Notes: generated from the letters alone by a model not told the origin. 64,000 nt of DNA from CAXBNB01 sp965267535 (GCA_965267535.1 OZ254082.1:1302001-1366000), one strand, 5' to 3'; positions 6,582 to 16,614 are shown, numbered from the stretch's first letter. Made by a program: numbers and translations.

Positions 6582-9374
6582 ATGAGGAGACCATTACTAA
6601 GAAAAATGCGTTCGTGCCTGTTGCTTATGCTGTGTCTGCTTTTGCTTCAGCAATATGGAGCAACTCAGGCCACAGCCGGTAGCAGGCAGATGAACCCGGA
6701 CGATCCGCAATTGAATCCTACAGGGGTAGATTCAGTGGCGACTAAAACGGAAACCTTTGACCACAAAACCATCAGTGGTGAGGAAATCAAGGATATTCCG
6801 GAGGCAGACCTTGAAAATTTAATGCAGGGGCGCTTATCGGGGCTGTTTATTCAAAACTGGACAGGATCGCCGGGGGTGCAGAGTGTTATAGCAGCTACTG
6901 CTGTAAACACTACAGCACTGGGCATTGACAGCAAACCGTTGATTCTGGTAAACGACGTGCCCATATATGTAGATGCTAATGTAGCTTCGGGAATTAATCC
7001 CCTTAGCGGTTATTCAGCCGAAAACATAGAATCTATAGAGCTGCTGAATGATGCGGCTTCACTGGCCCGTTATGGGTCTCGGGGAGCCAATGGTGTCATT
7101 AAGATTACGACCAAAAACGGCAAACTGCTTACCGAAACAGAAATTTCTGCCACAGCACTGGGAGGTGTTAATTTCAAACCGGAACTTCGAAATACCATCA
7201 GTGGTAATGAAGAACGGGCAAGGTTGAGAGGACTGTATGATAACGCACTGGTGTTGCCTTCCAATATCAATGGCATAACCCTGCCGTATGTTCTTACCGA
7301 TAGTTTAAATACGTTTTTCAACCACAGATCAAACTGGCAGGAAGATGACTATGCTACCGGAGCATTCCAAAACTACAACCTGAATATAGCCAGCGGAGGT
7401 AGCTACGGTTTCTTCCTGTTAAACCTGGGCTTTTACGATGAAGAGGGAGCTAAAATAGGCACAGGGTTGCAGCGCTACAGCCTCAACATGGACACGCGCT
7501 ACAACATCACAAACAAGCTGTTTATGGATGTGTATATGAATGCAGCCAGACTAAACAGGCAGAGAAGAGACTCAAACCTCTTTGAACCTTCTTTTTACCC
7601 CGAAAACGACAACCGTGATTTATTTCCGCCTACTATCTTTTTGGCAGATGGCGCTTATAGAGATGTCAACTCAAACAATCATCTGATTACCTCTGTGAGT
7701 GTTCAGTACAATCTCAATGCAAATTTCACATTTAAAACCCAGATAGGGATAGATTACGAAACGGGCAGAAGGGATTACTTTATTCCCTCTACACTAAACG
7801 ACGGAAGAATATTTGCCTCCAGTGCCAGTACCAAGAGGCAAAGGTTGATTAATGAAAATACGGTAAGGTATTTTAGAACGATCAACAACAACGACTTCAA
7901 TTTTACGCTGGGGCAAAGCATTATCGTGACAGATAATCAATTTACCATGATTGAGGGAGAGCGTGATGCAGAGGGTACGAGCAACTTTGTATCTATCGTC
8001 GGGAGCAATTTCGGACTGGACAACCTGGACGGACGCAGTTCGCTGCAGTCCAATGCACTTTTGTCGTTTTTTGCCGATACAGACTATGAAGTACTGGAAG
8101 GATTGGTGCTGAGAGGTGTACTCAGAGCAGATGGTACTTCTCAGCTTCCGGAAAACAACCGTTGGAAACTCTACCCGGCACTGGGTGCCAAATGGGATGT
8201 GAAATTGCCTTTCGAAGGAGTTTCAACCTCGCAGTTGAATGTAAATCTGGGTACATCGGGAGTTTTGCCAGCTGAAAACTTTTTGTACAAAAGCAACCTT
8301 GAATCTGCTGGTGATTACGGCGGGTTAACGGGAGTAGTACGCTTCGATGAAGGCAATACCGGCCTGACCAATCCTACAGCGACCACACTCACAGCGGGAG
8401 TTAGCCTTGGAGTGTTACAGGACAAAGTGCAGCTATCCGCTGAGTATATCAATCAGACAGTGAAAGACTACATTTATCGGGTCTATACACCTACCACTGC
8501 GGGGTTTTCTCCCGTATACAAAAACGGCATAGGCGTGCGCAATACGGGAGTTAACCTTACTGTATCCACGCAGCTTACTGCCGGAGAATTTCAGTGGACT
8601 TCAAGGCTTACCGGATCGTTGATTGCCAATGAAGTTACAGACCTGCCTACAGATGCTTCACAGTCGCAGTTTGGATCGCTGGCAGTAGGCAAACCTCTCA
8701 ACGGTTTGTATGCTTTTGCTTCGTCGGGACATTATGCTACAGACGATGAAGTGCCGGTAGATCCACGCACAGGCAATAAACTGAGCTATGGGGGAGTAGA
8801 GTTTGCTGCAGGTATGCCACGCATACTGGACAAAAACGGAGATTTTTTACTCGATGAACAAGACAGATATTATGTAGGTAGTCCACAACAAAATTTCTAT
8901 GGTGGATTTGGAAATACGTTGAGCTACAAAAGGCTGTATCTGGATGCCCTGTTTTCCTACGGACTAGGGGGGCAGGTGCTGGTAGAGTCTGCTACCAACA
9001 GGTATACATCCAATCTGGAGGACTTTGATAGGGGTATGTTTGAAGCCACACCGGGCAACACCAGATACTACACGATGCAGGTGAATGAAGACGACCATGT
9101 GAGCATACAGGGTATAGCAGCGATCGAAAGCAATTCTTTTGTACGACTCAACAACATTACGCTTGGCTATACTATACAAAGCGATAAACTGGGAAGCATA
9201 GGAGTGAAAAGTCTGAAAGTATTTGTGACCGGCAAAAACTTGCTTCTTATCAATCAGCAATACAGCGGTATTGATCCCGAAGAAAACTGGAATGCTGTTC
9301 ACAACTACAACCTTACTTCCACAGGCATTCCGAGGTTCAAGTCTATTTCATGTGGTGTAAATCTGGGACTATAA
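6582..9374 (+). CDS. short, divergent SusC/RagA-type outer-membrane protein lacking the N-terminal domain and an obvious TonB box
   Basis: This 930-residue protein has a signal peptide (about 1-32), a plug domain (about 55-200) and a long C-terminal beta-barrel. SusC hallmarks are LMQGRLSGLFI, PLILVNDVPIYVD, NIESIELLNDAASLARYGSR and GANGVIKITTKNG, plus a late-barrel segment ending in LGL. It lacks the roughly 80-residue carboxypeptidase-like domain found in the other three SusC proteins here. Where they have a TonB box of the EEVVVxGYG type, it has an unrelated stretch (GVDSVATKTETFDHKTI). The usual RIRG plug motif is also altered to VIAA. SusC proteins form the channel of SusCD importers; whether this one is TonB-driven is doubtful. 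It is followed after 10 bp by its SusD partner. Confidence 0.88.
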   Translation: MRRPLLRKMRSCLLLMLCLLLLQQYGATQATAGSRQMNPDDPQLNPTGVDSVATKTETFDHKTISGEEIKDIPEADLENLMQGRLSGLFIQNWTGSPGVQSVIAATAVNTTALGIDSKPLILVNDVPIYVDANVASGINPLSGYSAENIESIELLNDAASLARYGSRGANGVIKITTKNGKLLTETEISATALGGVNFKPELRNTISGNEERARLRGLYDNALVLPSNINGITLPYVLTDSLNTFFNHRSNWQEDDYATGAFQNYNLNIASGGSYGFFLLNLGFYDEEGAKIGTGLQRYSLNMDTRYNITNKLFMDVYMNAARLNRQRRDSNLFEPSFYPENDNRDLFPPTIFLADGAYRDVNSNNHLITSVSVQYNLNANFTFKTQIGIDYETGRRDYFIPSTLNDGRIFASSASTKRQRLINENTVRYFRTINNNDFNFTLGQSIIVTDNQFTMIEGERDAEGTSNFVSIVGSNFGLDNLDGRSSLQSNALLSFFADTDYEVLEGLVLRGVLRADGTSQLPENNRWKLYPALGAKWDVKLPFEGVSTSQLNVNLGTSGVLPAENFLYKSNLESAGDYGGLTGVVRFDEGNTGLTNPTATTLTAGVSLGVLQDKVQLSAEYINQTVKDYIYRVYTPTTAGFSPVYKNGIGVRNTGVNLTVSTQLTAGEFQWTSRLTGSLIANEVTDLPTDASQSQFGSLAVGKPLNGLYAFASSGHYATDDEVPVDPRTGNKLSYGGVEFAAGMPRILDKNGDFLLDEQDRYYVGSPQQNFYGGFGNTLSYKRLYLDALFSYGLGGQVLVESATNRYTSNLEDFDRGMFEATPGNTRYYTMQVNEDDHVSIQGIAAIESNSFVRLNNITLGYTIQSDKLGSIGVKSLKVFVTGKNLLLINQQYSGIDPEENWNAVHNYNLTSTGIPRFKSISCGVNLGL

Positions 9375-9384
9375 ACATAATAAT

Positions 9385-10770
9385 ATGAGCATGTTTTATA
9401 AAAGATATTGTTTGATGCTGCTATGCGTTGCATTTGTTGCTTCGTGTGGTTCGCTGGATATAAACGACCTTGACAAGGGTGAGCAGGAAGCGTTTTTAGT
9501 GGATAGAGCAAGTGCCTCAAATACACTGGGGGGAGCTTTTGTGCTTGCCAGACGGGCTATTACTACCAATAGTTCGTGGATTATGTATGGAGATGTTCGA
9601 TCGGGTATGGTTACTATTAACGGTCCCGAACGAACACTCTTCGATCATCAGAAATTAAACTCCAACACGGAGCTGTTTCAGTCGCTCAATGACTGGAAAC
9701 GATACTATGACGCCATTCACCAATGCGATTTTGTGGTTGAAGAGGTACCCCTTATTGAAAGTCTGATTACAGAGGATGAGATTGCACTGATTGTGGCGCA
9801 AGCCAAATATTTACGGTCACTTCTGTACTTCAATTTGGTCAGGATTTGGGGAGATGTGCCTCTGGTATCTACTACCAGTCAAACCCGGATACCGCGAACC
9901 GACCAGACCATGGTACTGGACTACATCATAGCTGATCTGGAGCAAGTAGAAGAGGTATTGCCTGCGCAGTACCTAGACGAAAACGGTGAGCTAGACCTGG
10001 AAAAACAATACAAGCGCCCGACCAAAGGAGCAGTCTATGCACTGCTGGCTCATGTGCAGGCATGGAAAGGAGATAAACCCGCAGCACTACAAGCTGTAAA
10101 CAACCTGATAGAGCTGGACTTGTACAATCTCGTGCCAGGCAGAAGACTAAATACAGTCTTGGATGGCGGTTTTACAGAAGAAAACATTTTTGGCTTCTTT
10201 GAATCAACAAACATCAACGACGATTTTGAGATGGGAGAATTTGAAAACCTCTTCCAAAAGTCAATATTTTTTCAGGGAGTGGTGAGCAACAGGCTGGAGC
10301 CTCTGGCATTCGAAAAGCTGGACGCATTGTACGAGTCGTCTGACCTGAGAAGAAGTGAATACTTTAGTGTCAATGATGTAAGCTTCGAGGTTCGCATGAC
10401 CAAAGAGTCAAACGGTAGCTCACTGTTCAGGCTTGCAGATATCCTGCTTTTGGGAGCTGAAGCCTCTGCAGAGTCAGATCCTACAGCGTCCAGAAACTTT
10501 CTCAATCAGGTCAGAAACCGTGCCGGCATAGCCGATTTCGACGGTAGCGACGAAGAACTGCCTGCAGCTATATTGGACGAAAGGAGAAGAGAACTCTATG
10601 CCGAAGGACACGACTTTTTCGACCTGATGCGCTTTGGCAAAGTAGCTGAAAAGGTAAGAAATATTACGCCTTCGCATATCAGAGACGGCATAGTTTACTG
10701 GCCTCTGGCTCAGGTGGCCTTTGCCAACAACCCATCGATACAACAAAATCCTTTTTGGATACAACCTTAA
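9385..10770 (+). CDS. SusD/RagB-family surface lipoprotein (first pair)
   Basis: The 461-residue product has a lipoprotein signal with lipobox VASC (Cys about 21). SusD-type TPR helices are visible: WKRYYDAIHQCDFVVEEVP, AQAKYLRSLLYFNLVRIWGD and GAVYALLAHVQAWKGD. The C-terminal SusD signature is also present (FLNQVRNRAGI, ILDERRRELYAEGHDFFDLMR, YWPLAQVAFANNPSIQQNP). SusD proteins form the lid over the SusC channel and bind the ligand outside the cell. At 461 residues it is shorter than typical SusD proteins (about 500-600), and like its SusC partner it is a reduced version of the pair downstream. It ends 11 bp before the fasciclin gene. Confidence 0.93.
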   Translation: MSMFYKRYCLMLLCVAFVASCGSLDINDLDKGEQEAFLVDRASASNTLGGAFVLARRAITTNSSWIMYGDVRSGMVTINGPERTLFDHQKLNSNTELFQSLNDWKRYYDAIHQCDFVVEEVPLIESLITEDEIALIVAQAKYLRSLLYFNLVRIWGDVPLVSTTSQTRIPRTDQTMVLDYIIADLEQVEEVLPAQYLDENGELDLEKQYKRPTKGAVYALLAHVQAWKGDKPAALQAVNNLIELDLYNLVPGRRLNTVLDGGFTEENIFGFFESTNINDDFEMGEFENLFQKSIFFQGVVSNRLEPLAFEKLDALYESSDLRRSEYFSVNDVSFEVRMTKESNGSSLFRLADILLLGAEASAESDPTASRNFLNQVRNRAGIADFDGSDEELPAAILDERRRELYAEGHDFFDLMRFGKVAEKVRNITPSHIRDGIVYWPLAQVAFANNPSIQQNPFWIQP

Positions 10771-10781
10771 AAGCAAACGGT

Positions 10782-11351
10782 ATGAAGCGAATACTGAATA
10801 TACATATTGGAATGCTCCTGGCCCTGGTGGTATGGAGCTGTACCGACGACTTCTTCTCCGATGGAGGAGTGCCTACAGGCACTGTAAACATGACTACCTA
10901 TGACTACCTGGTATCTCATGACGACTCATTCGGAGAAGTAGTAAAGATCATAGACAGAGCAGGAGTAAAAGACTCTGTAAACAAGCAGGGAGTTACATTT
11001 TTTGCTCCTCAAAATCAGTCTGTAAGCAATTATCTGGCTTTGCAGGGTGCAGATGCTGTGGAAGATATAGACCCGGCCACCCTGAAGGATTTAGTGCTGA
11101 AATATATGGTAGAAAACCGGATAAAAAGAGCAGACCTGAGCACAGCACCCGAGCAACTTACCTCTCTGGGGGCGCATGAGATAAAGGTGTCCGTCGTGAT
11201 AGATAAGTGGAAAGGGGTGCAAAATATTGGGCCAAAATTTATGATGCTGGAAGTAGACGGAAACGAAACCATGATCACTACAGCTGATCTGGAAAGCACC
11301 ACCGGTGTAGTACACATTCTGGAAGGCATCAATCATGTGTTTGGATTTTAA
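10782..11351 (+). CDS. fasciclin-domain lipoprotein (first copy)
   Basis: This 189-residue lipoprotein has leader MKRILNIHIGMLLALVVWSC and one fasciclin (FAS1) domain: TYDYLVSHDDSFGEVVKIID at the start, GVTFFAPQNQSVSNYL in the middle, and the FAS1-type C-terminal pattern GVVHILEGINHVFGF. FAS1 domains mediate adhesion to proteins or polysaccharides. The start at ATG 10782 is chosen because the frame upstream begins with TTG and overlaps the SusD gene. A homologous protein follows the second SusC/SusD pair in the same position, so it is probably an accessory subunit of the importer; that is an inference from gene order. Confidence 0.85.
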   Translation: MKRILNIHIGMLLALVVWSCTDDFFSDGGVPTGTVNMTTYDYLVSHDDSFGEVVKIIDRAGVKDSVNKQGVTFFAPQNQSVSNYLALQGADAVEDIDPATLKDLVLKYMVENRIKRADLSTAPEQLTSLGAHEIKVSVVIDKWKGVQNIGPKFMMLEVDGNETMITTADLESTTGVVHILEGINHVFGF

Positions 11352-11357
11352 AAAATT

Positions 11358-14300
11358 ATGAAAACGCAAAAGTTATACGATATGAATAAAGTACTACTAC
11401 TTTTAGTTTGTATGCTGGGATGTGTGGTTCATGCCACCTATGCTCAGGGAAGTAAAGTGACCGGTAAAGTCGTAGATGAAACAGGAGAAGGCTTGCCGGG
11501 TGTTTCAGTCATTGTGCTGTCTACGGGCAGTGGTGTAGCCACAGACATAGAAGGCCAATACACCGTAGAAGTGCCCTCACGCGATGCTACCATCAAGTTT
11601 AGTTATATAGGCTATGCCGACCAAACCGTAAAGGTGGGAGCACAGTCTGTGATCAATATAGCATTGTCGCCCGATGTGTCAGAGCTGGAGGAGGTAGTGG
11701 TGATAGGCTATGGAGAGCAGAGCAAAAAAGACAATGTGGGTTCTATTTCAAATGTAAAATTTGACAATGTAATAGAATCGGGCGTGACAGAAAGCATGGA
11801 AAACATGCTACAGGGCAGAGTGGCTGGTGTCAATGTACAGCAGTCTAGCGGAGAGCCTGGATCGTCTCCGGTAGTGATTATACGTGGGTTGGCAGCTGTT
11901 ACACGGGGAGGTCAGGAAGTAGTGAGCTCACCGTTGTATGTGGTAGATGGTATTCCCATACTGTCTAGCGCTACCAGCGAGTTCAACGTGACCGGTACCA
12001 GCATTTTGGCAGATATCGATCCCAATGACATAGAAGACATCACGATCCTGAAAGATGCATCGGCTTCAGCTATTTATGGATCCAGAGCATCCAACGGTGT
12101 TATCCTTGTAACCACAAAGAAGGGAAAAAGAGGGAGACCACAGATAAATGTAAATACCGTAACCGGTATAAGTATGGTGCCGCAGCTGCGCCCTGCAGCA
12201 GGAGGAGCTTTGGAGAGGGATTTGAAAATAGAACTATACGAAACCTACAATCCAGATCTGGTACTGCCGCAAATTTTGTCCGATAGCTTAAACCCCTACT
12301 ACCATAATGTGACCAACTGGCAGAAGGAAGTGTACTCCACCGGAGTTACACAAACCTACAATGCTTCTATTCGGGGTGCTGGCGACTTTGGAAGTTACAG
12401 CCTGAGTGTGGGGCATTTCGACAATAAGGGTATCGCTATCAACTCCAGATACAAAAGGTCAAACATGCTGATGAATAGCACGCTCTACGGCCTCAATAGG
12501 AAACTTCAAATCAATGCAGTGGTAGGGATATCGCGTACCAACAACTCGCGACGACTTACACTGGCCGAGCCGGGCTTTACATCCTCATTGCTGCCGGCTC
12601 CAGATTCACCCCTATTGGCTGGATTTAGCGATCAGGCGAAGTATACTGACCGAAATATCAATAACCGGATCAGAACCAATCTCAACATCTCGTTAGATTT
12701 TTTGAAACGCTTTACATTCAAAACATCAGGTGGTATAGATTACTCACGATCTATGCGTGACTTATCCATTCCGGAGTTTGTAGTTACTGCCAGTTCAGAC
12801 GATGAATTCGATGTTTCTGCCGAATCCGGGCTGGGAGAGTCCCAAAACCTGTTGGTAGAAAACACCCTGACTTACCGCAATACCTTCAATGAAAAACATT
12901 ACCTGGAAGTGTTAGCCGGTCAGGGCATCCAGTTCTCCTCAGGAGAAAGCACGTCCAGTTATGGCAATACTTCTGAGCAATCTGTGTCAGAATCTGTAAA
13001 TGCCCCCCAACCCCTGATTGGTGGTAGTAGCAACTATTCAGCGTATGCTATCCTCTCTTACTTTTCCAGAGTTAGCTATATTTTCAATGAAAAATACCTG
13101 ATCAATGCTTCTATTCGTACCGATGGATCCTCAAAGTTTGGAGAAAACAACAAATGGGGAGTCTTTCCTTCAGCGGGTATAGGCTGGACATTTTCCAATG
13201 AGCCGTTTTTGGAGGGGCTGTCCTTTTTGACCTTCGGAAAATTCCGGGCGAGCATAGGTTTGTCGGGCGGTCAGTTCAATGACGACTACCTCTCTCAGGG
13301 TATACTGCAATCGGCAGGTATATACCGGGGACAGGCAGGGTTCAACCCCGTGTGGGACGATGGTTTTAAAAATGACGAACTGACCTGGGAAGAAACCCGA
13401 ATGTACGACTTTGGAGTCGATATAGAGTTGTTTGAAGGTAGAATTAGCCTGGAAGCCGACTACTACAACCGATTGACCAGAGGGCTACTGCTTACCACAG
13501 ACCTGCCCAACACGTCGGGTTATGTGTCTGTGTTTAGAAATGCCGCTGATGTATTAAATACCGGTTATGAGTTTACGTTCAATACCATCAATACTCAGGG
13601 AGATTTCAACTGGACCACCAACCTGAACTTTGCGTTCAACGACAACAAAGTAGCAGCGATAGACGGAGGCAATGCCGACATCATTCGCGATCAGGGACGG
13701 GGTACTATTATTCGGGTAGGAAGATCGCTCAATGGATTGTTTTTCTTCGAGACCAACGGCATCTACCAAAGCGACGAAGAAGTGCCTGTAGATCCTGCCA
13801 CAGGACGAAGACTCAGAAACATCAACGACCTGCCATTCAAAGCAGGAGATAAGATCATAGTGGATCAAAATCAGGACTATCGTATCAATTCGCTCGATAG
13901 GGTTTATGCCGGCGATCCCAACCCAGACATAGTTGGTGGTTTTAGCAACAACTTCAATTACAAAGGCTTTGACCTGAACATACTGGCTTCTTTTGTGATT
14001 GGTAGGGATATAGTAAATACAGCTTTGCTGGATCGGTTGGCAGGTTTTTCGGCAGGAGGAAACATACCCGACTACCGAGCTTACAGTATCTGGAAGCAGC
14101 CCGGCGATAAAGCCTTTTACCCTAGTATCAACCCCTGGAACGAGACCGAGCAGGTTATTTCCAACGATACAGACTACATCGAAGACGGCTCCTACTTCAG
14201 GGTGCAGACCATTACACTGGGATACAATTTCCAGCGGGCATTTCTCGACAGGTTCAATTTAAGAAAACTGAGAACCTATGTCACCTTAAACAATGTAGCG

Positions 14301-14417
14301 CTGTTTCAAAGCTATAGTGGTCCTGATGCAGAGGCTGTTACCCTTTCAGGGTTCGACAACTCCGGTGGATACCCCAAGCCACGCTACCTGTTGTTTGGTT
14401 TAAATATAGGACTATAA
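11358..14417 (+). CDS. SusC/RagA-family TonB-dependent outer-membrane importer (second pair)
   Basis: This is a full-length SusC of 1019 residues: signal peptide (about 1-30), carboxypeptidase-like regulatory domain (about 34-110, VTGKVVDETGEGLPGVSVIV and GYADQTVKVG), a clear TonB box EEVVVIGYG (about 111-119), a plug (MLQGRVAGVNV, VIIRGLAAV, PLYVVDGIPI, ILKDASASAIYGSRASNGVI) and a 22-strand-type barrel ending FGLNIGL. It imports a bulky oligomeric substrate across the outer membrane together with the SusD encoded 12 bp downstream. It lies 6 bp after the first fasciclin gene, so both SusC modules are almost certainly co-transcribed. The substrate is unknown. Confidence 0.96.
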   Translation: MKTQKLYDMNKVLLLLVCMLGCVVHATYAQGSKVTGKVVDETGEGLPGVSVIVLSTGSGVATDIEGQYTVEVPSRDATIKFSYIGYADQTVKVGAQSVINIALSPDVSELEEVVVIGYGEQSKKDNVGSISNVKFDNVIESGVTESMENMLQGRVAGVNVQQSSGEPGSSPVVIIRGLAAVTRGGQEVVSSPLYVVDGIPILSSATSEFNVTGTSILADIDPNDIEDITILKDASASAIYGSRASNGVILVTTKKGKRGRPQINVNTVTGISMVPQLRPAAGGALERDLKIELYETYNPDLVLPQILSDSLNPYYHNVTNWQKEVYSTGVTQTYNASIRGAGDFGSYSLSVGHFDNKGIAINSRYKRSNMLMNSTLYGLNRKLQINAVVGISRTNNSRRLTLAEPGFTSSLLPAPDSPLLAGFSDQAKYTDRNINNRIRTNLNISLDFLKRFTFKTSGGIDYSRSMRDLSIPEFVVTASSDDEFDVSAESGLGESQNLLVENTLTYRNTFNEKHYLEVLAGQGIQFSSGESTSSYGNTSEQSVSESVNAPQPLIGGSSNYSAYAILSYFSRVSYIFNEKYLINASIRTDGSSKFGENNKWGVFPSAGIGWTFSNEPFLEGLSFLTFGKFRASIGLSGGQFNDDYLSQGILQSAGIYRGQAGFNPVWDDGFKNDELTWEETRMYDFGVDIELFEGRISLEADYYNRLTRGLLLTTDLPNTSGYVSVFRNAADVLNTGYEFTFNTINTQGDFNWTTNLNFAFNDNKVAAIDGGNADIIRDQGRGTIIRVGRSLNGLFFFETNGIYQSDEEVPVDPATGRRLRNINDLPFKAGDKIIVDQNQDYRINSLDRVYAGDPNPDIVGGFSNNFNYKGFDLNILASFVIGRDIVNTALLDRLAGFSAGGNIPDYRAYSIWKQPGDKAFYPSINPWNETEQVISNDTDYIEDGSYFRVQTITLGYNFQRAFLDRFNLRKLRTYVTLNNVALFQSYSGPDAEAVTLSGFDNSGGYPKPRYLLFGLNIGL

Positions 14418-14429
14418 ATCACCATTGAT

Positions 14430-15938
14430 ATGAACAATATTTATATAAAGATCACAATGTGTTTGGTGTTGGTAGTGGGCATGTTTTCGTCCTGCAACGA
14501 CCTCTTGGAGCAAGAACCAATCAACACAGTTTCACAAAAACTTTTTTGGAGAAACAGCAACGATGTACAGTTGGCCGTTAGCAGTATTTATTCCATAGGC
14601 AGAAGTGCACTGGAGGGCCTCAACAAGGGAGACGTACCGTCTTCGGCACGGCACAACGAGTGGGGCGATTATTTTGTATATGGCGATATGCGCTCCGGAG
14701 ACTGGATCACACCCAATGGTGATAGTGATTGGCAAAACCTGATCGAAAACAACCTTAGGGCTTTTCCCGCGCTGCGCGACTTGCAAAACTGGCGTTTGTT
14801 TTTTAGAGTAATAGAGCAATGTAATCTGGTCATAGACAGGGTGCCCGGTATCCAATACGACATTACCGAAGAGCAAAAGACGCAGGCCATAGCAGAAGCC
14901 TATTTTTGGAGAGGGTTTATTTACCTCTACATGGTGCGGATCTGGGGCGATGTGCCACTCAACCTCGTACCGGAAAACGTAGATCCACTACCCAGAGAAG
15001 ATAAAAATACAGTGCTGGATCAGGCGATTGAAGACCTGGAGTTTGCTGAGGCAAACCTGCCCAAGGAATACCTGATAGACGGAGTGCCCGACCGATGCGA
15101 AACCAAATCCAGAGCGACTAAGGGAGCTGCAAATGCGGTTTTGGCACACTGCTATATGTGGAAGGGCGAGTATGAAAATGCCGTAGCAGCAGTAGATAAA
15201 ATTCAGAAAAGCAATGTATACACGCTGCTGCCTGCTACCAGCTACAGAGAAATATTCGACGATGGTTGTAGCGACGAGGGTATATTTGAAATCTTCTACT
15301 CTTTCGAAACCGGAGAAACACAGGACTACTATGGCTCTGCGTTGACATGGTTTTTCATCCGCCCCTTTACGCCTAGAGGTGAGCTAAGTGCAGCCATACC
15401 CAAGTCTACCATTCAGGAGATGTACCCCTATGCCAATGATGCCAGAGTGGCCGCCTTCTTTATGAGCATAGGCGGGCCTCCAAACTTCGAGGTTTTGCCC
15501 GATCCGCTTGCCAACGAAGAAGACGAAATCATGTTTGCCAAATACCAAAAACGCAAAGACCAGCAGTACCTCTACGACAACAACATTATGCTGTTTAGGT
15601 ATGCGGGACTGTTGCTGCTTCGGGCAGAGGCTTCTGCGCGCCTGGGCAATTCGGCAGACGCACTTACACACCTCAACATGGTAAGGCAAAGAGCAGGCAT
15701 TGCGGACTTTAGTATCGCTGTAGAAGAAGCCTTGATTGAGGAGATAATGGCCGAAAGACGCAGGGAGCTGGTAGGCGAGTCACATCGGTTTTACGACCTG
15801 CTCAGAACCGGCACATTACACAAATTCACTCAGTTTATCACAAAAGAAGATGAGGAGAGAGGGGCTGGCTTTTGGCCGGTCAACGATGAAGCTTTTGTGA
15901 ACAATCCGAAGATGAGACAAAATCAGTATTGGCAGTAA
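14430..15938 (+). CDS. SusD/RagB-family surface lipoprotein (second pair)
   Basis: The 502-residue product has lipobox FSSC (Cys about 22) followed by NDLLEQEP, the usual SusD N-terminus. TPR-helix segments include LQNWRLFFRVIEQCNLVIDRVP and AEAYFWRGFIYLYMVRIWGD. The C-terminal signature is HLNMVRQRAGI, IMAERRRELVGESHRFYDLLR and GFWPVNDEAFVNNPKMRQNQ. It is homologous along its length to the first SusD of the operon. It acts outside the cell as the ligand-binding lid of the SusC at 11358. Confidence 0.95.
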   Translation: MNNIYIKITMCLVLVVGMFSSCNDLLEQEPINTVSQKLFWRNSNDVQLAVSSIYSIGRSALEGLNKGDVPSSARHNEWGDYFVYGDMRSGDWITPNGDSDWQNLIENNLRAFPALRDLQNWRLFFRVIEQCNLVIDRVPGIQYDITEEQKTQAIAEAYFWRGFIYLYMVRIWGDVPLNLVPENVDPLPREDKNTVLDQAIEDLEFAEANLPKEYLIDGVPDRCETKSRATKGAANAVLAHCYMWKGEYENAVAAVDKIQKSNVYTLLPATSYREIFDDGCSDEGIFEIFYSFETGETQDYYGSALTWFFIRPFTPRGELSAAIPKSTIQEMYPYANDARVAAFFMSIGGPPNFEVLPDPLANEEDEIMFAKYQKRKDQQYLYDNNIMLFRYAGLLLLRAEASARLGNSADALTHLNMVRQRAGIADFSIAVEEALIEEIMAERRRELVGESHRFYDLLRTGTLHKFTQFITKEDEERGAGFWPVNDEAFVNNPKMRQNQYWQ

Positions 15939-15954
15939 TCTAATCGAAGAAAAT

Positions 15955-16611
15955 ATGGAAAAACAACTATATAAAATATGGCTGGTATTAGCAGGAGCAG
16001 TTTGCCTGCTTACCGGCTGCCAGGAAGACTACTTTGTCAACGGGGGCTTAGAATCCTCACAGTTGGGAGTGAGTACTTATGATTTCGTAGCGTCCAGGCC
16101 CAAGGAGTTTGATACCCTGCTCTGGACCATTGACAGGAGTGGGTTGAAAGAAGTAATCAACCAGTCGAACAGCACGTTTTTCATGCCGCAGGATGCGGCT
16201 TTCAAAACCTTTCTCGAAAACCGGTTCAGAGGAGAAGATGATGTACCTACATCGCTCGACAACCTACCCGAAGCTGTAGCCGACACCCTGGGTATTTTGC
16301 TTAGAAAATATATCGTCAACCAGTCGGTAAAGTGGAACGATATACCGGTGAAAGGAGGCCTGGAACTCACCAATATCGAAAACGAACCCGTGCGGGCGTT
16401 GTTTCGAGAGAGTTTCCGCGGTGGGGTAGAAGGCTTTGGCCCCAAAACCCTGGAATACAGTATGAAAGGCAAGTTTGATTTTGATGGACAGATCATAGAG
16501 ATCAACCGATCAGCGGCGGTTAGTAGTTCTAATCTGGAGTCTACCAATGGCATGATACACGTACTATCCCCATTGTTTCACGAGTTAGGGTTTGGTTTTA
16601 AAACATTATAA
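15955..16611 (+). CDS. fasciclin-domain lipoprotein (second copy)
   Basis: This 218-residue lipoprotein has lipobox LTGC (Cys about 22) and one FAS1 domain: TYDFVASRPKEFDTLLWTID, STFFMPQDAAFKTFLENRF, and C-terminal SSNLESTNGMIHVLSPLFHE. It is clearly related to the first fasciclin lipoprotein (shared pattern FVNGG/FSDGG, TYDF/TYDY, LEST.G..H.L) but has an extra 20-30 residue insertion. It occupies the same place after SusC and SusD. A binding or adhesion role at the cell surface is inferred from the family. Confidence 0.85.
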   Translation: MEKQLYKIWLVLAGAVCLLTGCQEDYFVNGGLESSQLGVSTYDFVASRPKEFDTLLWTIDRSGLKEVINQSNSTFFMPQDAAFKTFLENRFRGEDDVPTSLDNLPEAVADTLGILLRKYIVNQSVKWNDIPVKGGLELTNIENEPVRALFRESFRGGVEGFGPKTLEYSMKGKFDFDGQIIEINRSAAVSSSNLESTNGMIHVLSPLFHELGFGFKTL

Positions 16612-16614
16612 GAA

